Positions 57,043 through 64,000 of a DNA stretch of 64,000 nt are shown one piece after another; within the stretch, counting starts at the first letter, position 1, and each line of letters opens with the position of its first letter. The stretch is from Orientallactaga sibirica. Lineage: Eukaryota; Chordata; Mammalia; Rodentia; Dipodidae. The DNA lies in assembly GCA_036365145.1 (NCBI GenBank), contig JAEOAD010000052.1, positions 14,631,501 through 14,695,500 on the forward strand, given 5' to 3'. The position numbers were made by a program, and so were the translations under genes. The notes under the pieces are model-generated. The model searched no databases, had not been told where the DNA came from, and saw nothing but the letters and a program-made list of their open reading frames with translations.

Positions 57043-57298
57043 CAGAACTGGGCGAAGGCACAATCAGTAAAGCATCTGCTGAACAAGCATGAGGCCCGAA
57101 GTCACGTGGGAGCGGAAGCCCCTCTGTAATCCCAGCTCTCAGAAGTGGAGACAGGATCCTCCACGAGAGCTGGCAGCTACACCAGCTGAAGCAGTGGGCA
57201 CTAGCATCTAGAAGACACCTGGCATCAACATCTGCCCTCCACATGCACAGACATGTGCAAATACATATGCAAACATCCATGCATATACACACGTGTAC
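57043..57298 (+). mobile_element. B4-type composite SINE
   Basis: 'ggcgaaggcacaatcagtaa', 'gctgaacaagcatgaggccc', 'ctgtaatcccagctctcaga', 'catcaacatctgccctccac' and a CA-rich tail. Confidence 0.85.
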
Positions 57299-58885
57299 CA
57301 CACTTGCAAAAAAACATTCCCATCCAAACAAGCAATACTTACACCCCAAATTTAGAGTAAGTAGCCAGTCATAGTGACAGAAAGGAGAATGATGGCAGCC
57401 AAGGACTGCGGGAGAGGAGAATGAGGATTGTTTAACAGGTGTGGGGTTTCAGTTTGGCAACAGAAAGATATACAGAAATAGACAACGTTAGTTCCACCAC
57501 GTTATGAATGTACTCATTACCACTAAGCAGTATACTTTCAAATGATTAATCTAAGATCATAAGCCTTTGCCCTGAGGTCTGAATAAGTTTCTACGGCATA
57601 CTTTTAAACTCAGGTAAAATGGAGGAATAGTCATAGTGAAAACTAAAAAGGACAATAAAGTACTTCTCAAATATGCTCACTGGCCACATCCATGCTTTCT
57701 GCAGAAGCCTTTGAGAGAGGCCACTTGGAAAGAGGGGACACTGATTAACCTAGCCACCTTGGAATTGTGATATGAGAAACTGTGTCACTGCTTCTGACAA
57801 CAATAGGGGAAAAGTAAAACCAAAAAATGTTAAGAGGAAAAAGGCCTTAGACATGTGTTCCCTGTATTCTGCGGAGAAGTGGAGATTCTTTGTGCCTTCA
57901 AAGCTCTCTGAAGAGCAGCCCAGGAGAACCAAATGGACAGACTTCCAGAACCCTGGCCCTACTTCAGCTGGAGTGGCTGCATGCTAGGAGATTTATGTGA
58001 AAAGGTTTTCAGAATATTAAGAGGAAAAATGTGTAACCACTGGCTCTAACACCCATGGATTTCAGACCCAGACACTGAGATACGGGAAGTGATTTGTCCT
58101 GGGCCCAGAGCTCATTAGTCACAGGACAGAAACCCAAACTCAGGACTGCGATGCTTTTGTTCGCATCATCCTGCTAGATCCAAATCTGCCTCGAAGACTC
58201 TGTCACGTACTAAATGAGGACTGTGAATCAAAAAGGAAATGCAAGATCCAAAAGAGGAAGAATAGATCAAAAGTGTCTCTATTGTGAGTTATGAAGGGTA
58301 GGAATATTCATACGAGGAAAACATTATATTAATAGCTCCATAGAGGAAAAACTAAAAACACTGGACTTGGCGTAACTCTCAAGTAGGTGGATTTGCTAGA
58401 ACTTGACTAATGATAGATGTGCTGATGCTAGATTTAGAAGAAGTATAAATTGAGTAAGGCTTTATCATTGGCCTGGGTTACTGAAGAACATTTCTCTAAT
58501 TTCTAACTTAACAGTGGTTTAAGATAGACCAATTGGTGAACATTTGCAGATTTGTGCATGTGAAGAAATTATGAAGATAAATTGTGACATTTCACGATGC
58601 ATAAATGATGATGAAAATATGCAAGCATCCGTGCACGTTGTGATTCTTCAGGGAAGCTACTAACAGCTCAACACTTCCAATTCACATTGGAATGTGAATT
58701 CAACTTGCTTAAAAAAGTTTCTACTAAATAGGTATCAAAGAATGCAATTAAGATAGCAGACTAGGGTAAGCCCTTATGCTGAGTTTCTTGAGTCTGTTAC
58801 TCAATCACATATTGATAAGCATACAACACATATGTAACAATCCAAAGCCGTTTTCACAAGCTATGTTCAAAAACAAAGCCAGGGC
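57299..58885. other. Unique intronic sequence
   Basis: About 1.6 kb without a called repeat or exon. Confidence 0.5.
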
Positions 58886-59196
58886 CTGGAGAGATGGCTC
58901 AGCAGTTAAGTGCACTTCCTGTGCAAGCATGAGGGCCTGACCACACACGCCCATAACCCCTGTCCCCCAGAGGGTACCAGAGGCCAGGGAATTGCCTGGA
59001 CTAGCCAAAAGCAGAAAGCTCTGGTATCACCTCAAACACGAGTAGGAGGAAGAGTGATGGAGTGGGACACCAGACATTCTGCTCCAGCTACCGCAGGTGA
59101 ATGCTGCCCACCACAGGCAAGCATACAGGGCACCGCAAGGGCACATACATGTGCATACACCATCCAAATACACACATTACATACACACAAGCAAAA
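58886..59196 (+). mobile_element. B4-type composite SINE
   Basis: 'cctggagagatggctcagca', 'tgtgcaagcatgagggcctg', 'gtaccagaggccagggaatt' and a CA-rich tail with 'catacatgtgcatacacc'. Confidence 0.83.
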
Positions 59197-59559
59197 CCAA
59201 ACAAATCAATAAAAATATGTTAAAATAATAATAATAACAACAAGAAGTCTTTCAAAGACCTAATTAATACCTCAATAAAAATTGTGGGGTTCCCTCAAGT
59301 AGACCATTATTAGAGCCACTTGTCCCTTATGCAGCTTGGGCAACTTATGTTACAGATCATTTATTTTCTGTCTTTAACCACTTCCATTCTTGTATATATG
59401 CCTTCAGGGATGCCATGAGATTCACTAACATAAGATACATTGTATGTATACACTAATGCCTCACTGTGAGACACTCAGGAGGTACTGAGGATGTTGTGAC
59501 CAAAAATGTTAACATTGAGTGGGAGCAGTATGCAAACTGACCACTGAGTAAAAATCTGT
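59197..59559. other. Intronic sequence with a short (AAT)n tract
   Basis: 'aataataataataacaacaa' at about 59225. The rest may be the 5' part of the following L1 segment, but I cannot show it. Confidence 0.45.
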
Positions 59560-60173
59560 TGCAATAAATATGTGGTATAGCTCAGTCATATGGTAATTCT
59601 ATTTTTAATTTTTGGAGAAACCTCCATACTGACTTCCATAAGAGCTGTTCTAGTTTACACTCCCATCAACAGTGAATATGGGTTCCTCTTTTCCCAGTAT
59701 ACCACTCCTGGGCATATACCCAAAGGACCCTATATCCTGCCTCAGAGATACTTGCACTTTCATGTTTATTGATGCATTATTCACAATAGCTAGGAAATGG
59801 AACCAGCTTAGCTCTCCATCAATAGATGAATGGATAATGAAAATGTGGTACATATACTAATGGAATTTTATTTAGCTATAAAGAAAATAAAATTATGAAA
59901 TCTGCAGGGAAAATTGATAGATCTGTAAAGTATTATATAAAGCAAGGTAATCTGGTCTCAGACAGATAAAAACTGTGTGGTCTCTCTCATGCAGATGCCA
60001 GTTTTTAATGTATAGATGTATGTATGTAAATGCAGATGAATATAGGTAAAGGCAAGAAAAGGGACCGGGGCAAGGGACAATACAGTGTTGAGGAAGGGTG
60101 AAAGGGCAATAGGAAACAAGTGACATGAAAGCAGAAAGGAGGGGGGAACCAACAACCCTGATACATTTTAGTT
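59560..60173 (+). mobile_element. Rodent L1 3' region, left part
   Basis: 'atatggtaattctattttta', 'ggagaaacctccatactgac', 'actcccatcaacagtgaata', 'tgcattattcacaatagcta', 'ccatcaatagatgaatggat' and 'aatgtggtacatatactaat' are the known L1 3'-end landmarks. No intact reading frame is present. Confidence 0.88.
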
Positions 60174-60189
60174 AAGAAGCTTGTTTTAA

Positions 60190-60353
60190 TGCCAGGCATG
60201 GTGGTGCACGCCTTTAATCCCAGCACTCAGGATGCAGAGGTAGGAGGATCGTCTAGAGTTCGAGGTCACCCTGAGACTACATAGTGAATTCCAGGTCAGC
60301 CTGGGCTAGAGTGAAACCCTACCTTGAAAACCCGAAAAAAAAAAAAAAAAAAA
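60190..60353 (+). mobile_element. B1-type SINE with exact 16-bp target-site duplication
   Basis: 'gccaggcatggtggtgcacg' ... 'gtgaaaccctaccttgaaaa' and A20. The flanks AAGAAGCTTGTTTTAA at 60174-60189 and 60354-60369 are identical. Inserted in L1-derived sequence. Confidence 0.97.
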
Positions 60354-60369
60354 AAGAAGCTTGTTTTAA

Positions 60370-60879
60370 GGGTGACTAGATCACTTACAGTTGCTAAGAG
60401 CTTTGAAAGGCTAACGTGAAGGAGGGTAGGGCTGAGTGTGGGGTGGAGGAGGGAGCTCTACACTGTGTCCAGATCAGGGTGAGAATGAAGTCAGCCCTGA
60501 AAGACAACTTGATGTAGCATGTCTGAGTCCAAGTGGGTGAAGAGGGTGCCCACCCAGGGGAAGGGACAGAAGCAACAATGCAAGACTGGTTACAGATCAA
60601 AGGATGTATATATTTTTATTAATAAACCAATATAATATGTTATAATAGCACATCAGACTTATTACTTTTAGAAGGAAAGTCAGAATTAACTAGTGTGTTG
60701 AATTGGAATTGGAGACAATGGCATGAACACAATTTTTTAAATCTTTTTTATATTCATTATGAACTTTACTGTATCAACATATCACATATTGGTCATAAAG
60801 AATGGTTGTTTAATACAGATTTAAGTACAGTCAATGCTTGATGCAAAACAGGACATTTATATGTCTCAAAAGACCTTGG
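60370..60879 (+). other. Intronic sequence, possibly L1 3' UTR
   Basis: Lies between two L1-like segments but shows no landmark of its own. AT-rich at 60600-60660. Confidence 0.4.
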
Positions 60880-61432
60880 CACAATAATGGTCACCATTAG
60901 CATGAATAAACAAGTGATTCTGCAAGCTATGAAATCAACCAGCTGGGCCAGAAGTACACACCTGTGCAATAGTGGCACACAGCCTATGTGGGAAGCCAGC
61001 TGTACTCAGATTGGACAGCCCACTCACTGGGAGAGAATTCATACCTGGTACTGGAAACCAAGGCAGAATTCCATGGATAGGAAACACATGACTCCAGAGA
61101 GAAGCCCCCACTGCTCTTTGGCTAAGAAGGCTGGGTATCTTCACCATCAAAAATCTCTCAAATAACTATGCTTATCTCCCTTAATCTAAACTATTCTCAC
61201 GTTTGACTGGAGAATTTGTATATATATATACAGATGGCAGTGAATACTAGAGAGATCCAGCACCTATCAATATGACAAGAAAAGAGCCAATTGCCTGCCA
61301 CAAGACAGGTCACCTCTACCACATCTGCTAGGGCCCAGGAGACATTGTAGTGAATGTGATGACACATGTACTACACTCACTTCTAGCCTGACAACTAGCT
61401 CCAGGGAGATGTTGACAGACATTGTGGTCACT
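60880..61432 (+). mobile_element. Probable rodent L1 3' UTR
   Basis: 'gcaatagtggcacacagcct', 'actcactgggagagaattca' and 'tacctggtactggaaaccaa' resemble the 3' UTR of Lx-type rodent L1 elements. It continues after the SINE at 61447. The 92-codon frame here is not a gene. Confidence 0.6.
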
Positions 61433-61446
61433 AAAAACTCATCCAA

Positions 61447-61687
61447 GGGCTGGAGAGATGGCTTAGCAGTTAAGGCGCCTGCCTCCTAAGCCTAAGAACG
61501 CAGGTTCCAATCTCCAGGTCCAACGTTTAGCCAGATGCAAAGTGACGCAAGGGCGCAATGCCGCACTTGACCACAAGGTGGTGCATGCATCTGGATTTCG
61601 TTCACAGCAGCTGAGAGGCTGCTGGCGGCACCCATCTCTATCTGTCTTCCTCTCCCTCCCTCTCTCTCTCTCTCCAAAAAAAAAAAA
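61447..61687 (+). mobile_element. tRNA-type SINE (long subfamily) with exact 14-bp target-site duplication
   Basis: 'gggctggagagatggcttag', 'gtgacgcaagggcgcaatgc' insert, (CT)n and A19. The flanks AAAAACTCATCCAA at 61433-61446 and 61688-61701 are identical. Confidence 0.97.
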
Positions 61688-61960
61688 AAAAACTCATCCA
61701 ACAGAAATCCAGAAGCTACAGAAAACTCAAAACTAAATCAGACTGCCAACACACCCTCCATGGCCCAGGAAACATTGCAGAAGAGATGAAAAGATTGTAC
61801 AAGCCATAGGGAATGAGCCATGCCCTCCCCCTCCCCACAGATTGACTGAGGCCTTCAAGACCCAACAGTGAATACCAATAACCCCACTGAGGAGGGCGCT
61901 CAGCAAAGTAGGGGGCAGATAGGAGAGAGGGGATATAAGAGCATAACGTTTTTAAAAATA
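61688..61960 (+). mobile_element. Probable rodent L1 3' UTR, continued
   Basis: 'ccagaagctacagaaaactc', 'ggcccaggaaacattgcaga' and 'gtagggggcagataggagag'. Earlier 'ggcccaggagacattgtagt' (61332) parallels 'ggcccaggaaacattgcaga' (61762), an internal near-repeat. Confidence 0.55.
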
Positions 61961-61968
61961 CAAAAAAA

Positions 61969-62134
61969 GAGCCGGGCGTGGTGGCGCACACCTTTAATCC
62001 CAGCACTTGGGAGGCAGAGGTAGGAGCATCGCCGAGAGTTTGAGACCACCCTGAGACTACACAGTGAATTCCAGGTCAGCCTGAGCTAGAGTGAGACCCT
62101 ACCTCGAAAAAACAAAACAACAACAACAAAAAAA
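61969..62134 (+). mobile_element. B1-type SINE, well preserved
   Basis: 'gagccgggcgtggtggcgca' ... 'gagaccctacctcgaaaaaa', tail 'caaaacaacaacaac'. Very close to the apparent consensus of the window. Confidence 0.97.
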
Positions 62135-63480
62135 TCCCTTAGCACAAAGTATTTACAAATGAGTAGTAATATTCTCAAAAACAAAACAAAAAACTACAGA
62201 ATCACAATGCATGTACTTTAAAACTTCACAGAATATATTTATATTTTATGACAATAAAATTTGTATAATTTTCACATCATAATATGGGCTTATTAATTCC
62301 CTCAAATATTGCTATTTTCCCCAGATTGGGAATCTCACCAAGTTTCATCATAGCACTCTACCAGGACGGAAGACCACCTTCTGATTCCAGCATCAAGCGC
62401 TGATGGTCAAATGCAGTCAAGTCTGAGTTAGCAGTGCTTTCCACGGCCTTCCTAATGCTTATTTCTGACTAGGTGTTACGCACCACGCCGTGACTTAATC
62501 ATCAACAACCACCATCTCATGGATGCTATTATCATTTGTATTGTGCAGGCTTAAAATTTTCTCAGTGATAAAACAAAAAAGTAAATTGTCCGGCCTTCAG
62601 AGGAAAGGAGTTCTGTCTTCTAAATCACAGTCCATGCTTTTCCCACTCCAGTCCAGGACCTCACTGCTGTAAGACCACACTTCACTGTGGCAGTGAAACA
62701 AGTTCTCAGCCAACTGTTTCTGTCTTTTCTCCTTAATGCTGTAATCTTCCCTCTAGCCACATGCTCACACACTGTTCTAACTGGGTAAATCCAGGGTTAG
62801 CATTTTTCTACTGTCTTTTTACCTGATTAATAATGAGATGCTGCAGAAAGCTGATGATCTACAAATGTGCCTTAGAATACAAAAGTAAAACTGTTCTTAA
62901 TGTACTGTGCTAAATGACTTTATGGAGTTCATAATGACCATAGAAAGAACAAATGACACAGGAGGAGCCCAGCGCTAAATATAACTACATGAGGATAATT
63001 TGATGTTAGCTAAGAGAAAGCAAAGGCCAACTGGGACACATTCGGAGTTCTGGACAAGTGAACTTCTGGCTCCCCAACCTGAAATGTTTCAGTTGGAAAC
63101 AGATCTCCTAGGAAACTCTCAGAAATGCGAGCCAGGCCCCTAACTGGGAAGAAATAGGACTGAAGAAGGAGTGATGGGGTGGGGGCTGGATTCCTTATCT
63201 CTGTAAAAATGCTATGTTCTTTTCAGTAGTGACAGGGAAAGCCTGATGCTGGATAGCAGCAGAGGGTATGAGATGCTACTTGACTAAGTCGGTGATCCTC
63301 ACTTGAACTCATAACATAAAATAAAAGAACACATTGAACATCCCTCTGTAATTCTGATCTTTCCATGAGGAACACTGGCTGTGAAACCTTACTAGAATTT
63401 TAGAAGTACATATATTACTTTCCCCAAAAAATTCTAAAATAAAAGACATGATATAAGAACCATATAATTACTTTCAAAAT
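62135..63480. other. Unique intronic sequence
   Basis: About 1.3 kb, no repeat or exon called. Confidence 0.5.
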
Positions 63481-63490
63481 TCTATGGAAA

Positions 63491-63740
63491 GGGCTGGAGA
63501 GATGGCTTAGTGGTTAAGGCGCTTGCCTGCTAAGCCTAAGAACGCCCATTCGATTCTCCAGGTCCCACATTTAGCCAGATGTAAAGTGACACAAGGGCGC
63601 AATGCCACACTTGCCCACAAGGGGGCACATGTGTCTGGAGTTCATTCCCAGTGGCTGAGAGGCTGCTGGTATGCCCATTCTCTGTCTCCCTCGCCCTCTC
63701 TATCTCTCTGTATGTCTCTCTCCAAAAAAAAAAAAAAAAA
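63491..63740 (+). mobile_element. tRNA-type SINE (long subfamily) with exact 10-bp target-site duplication
   Basis: 'gggctggagagatggcttag', 'gtgacacaagggcgcaatgc' insert, (CT)n and A17. The flanks TCTATGGAAA at 63481-63490 and 63741-63750 are identical. Confidence 0.97.
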
Positions 63741-63750
63741 TCTATGGAAA

Positions 63751-64000
63751 AAAATCCTATTCCACATTACAAAACAAAACAAAAACTATTGACTGTAAAT
63801 GGTACATTGAAAATAGGATAGCAACTTGATTATTCAAACTAATACTGGCTATTCAGATTGACATAGTACAGCACATTTCTTGCTGTTAGTACTAGTTGGG
63901 GGAGGGTGGTGGCTTTGGTTTATCTCCAGTGGTCTCTCACAAAAATACCAACGTCTGAGTCTATTCCTGGAACTGCTCTGACCTCCCTGTACTGCATCCT
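63751..64000. other. Unique intronic sequence to the window edge
   Basis: Nothing recognised. Confidence 0.5.

Larger units (their letters stand above)
1..64000 (-). other. BABAM2: BABAM2 intronic sequence (two partial introns flanking the exon)
   Basis: Inference from the single exon at 39690-39799. In transcription order (right to left) 64000-39800 is the 3' part of one intron and 39689-1 is the 5' part of the next. I looked for the adjoining exons (upstream residues such as NWTGEFSARF, downstream ALGGSSALHIP) on both strands and saw neither, so both introns appear to run past the window edges. BABAM2 is known as a very large gene with long introns, which fits. I see no CpG island and no promoter-like region. 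Confidence 0.8.

Noticed and set aside
55656..57349. His/Thr- or Cys/Val/Met-rich frames of 60-123 codons
   Set aside because: Translations of the CA-rich 46-bp array and the B4 SINEs.
60887..61165. 92-codon frame as a small gene
   Set aside because: It falls in probable L1 3' UTR sequence and is open by chance.

Overview
The window is non-coding mammalian DNA from a rodent, apart from one short protein-coding exon. Rodent origin is shown by B1-type (7SL-derived) SINEs, B4-type and ID-type SINEs, and many copies of a tRNA-derived SINE that opens with 'gggctggagagatggct', carries a (CT)n tract and ends in an A-rich tail. The particular B1 and tRNA-SINE variants look to me like those of jerboas and relatives (Dipodidae). 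That family-level call is from memory and tentative.

The one gene I can identify is BABAM2 (also BRE or BRCC45), on the minus strand. A 110-base internal exon at 39690-39799 encodes about residues 191-227 of the protein. It has a clean acceptor (pyrimidine tract ending ctaag) and donor (gtgagtat), phase 0 on entry and phase 2 on exit. I found no other BABAM2 exon, so the rest of the window is read as the two flanking introns: the upstream intron covers 39800-64000 and continues past the right edge, and the downstream intron covers 1-39689 and continues past the left edge. The product is a scaffold of the BRCA1-A and BRISC deubiquitinase complexes. There is no operon, no nested gene and no RNA gene that I can support.

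The introns hold: (1) about 60 SINEs, several with exact target-site duplications and several nested; (2) older mammalian repeats, namely L2, MIR, L1M pieces and a Tigger/MER2-like DNA transposon; (3) a younger rodent L1 3' region at about 59.56-61.96 kb, interrupted by two SINEs; (4) five tandem arrays: a 30-bp minisatellite (12.03-13.31 kb), a 94-bp satellite (35.76-36.67 kb), a 50-bp TG-rich array (42.3-42.7 kb), a 29-bp minisatellite (50.65-51.77 kb) and a 46-bp CA-rich array (55.82-57.01 kb); (5) simple repeats.

The longest open reading frames (up to 438 codons) all lie in the 30-bp and 29-bp minisatellites and are artefacts of stop-free repeat units. I did not find a new gene system. 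The points most worth a second look are the hidden BABAM2 exon, the minisatellites (one presents about 42 splice-site-like motifs in the sense orientation of BABAM2), the inverted SINE pair at 33.2-33.6 kb, the SINE subfamily structure, and two AT-rich unique stretches that may be conserved non-coding elements.
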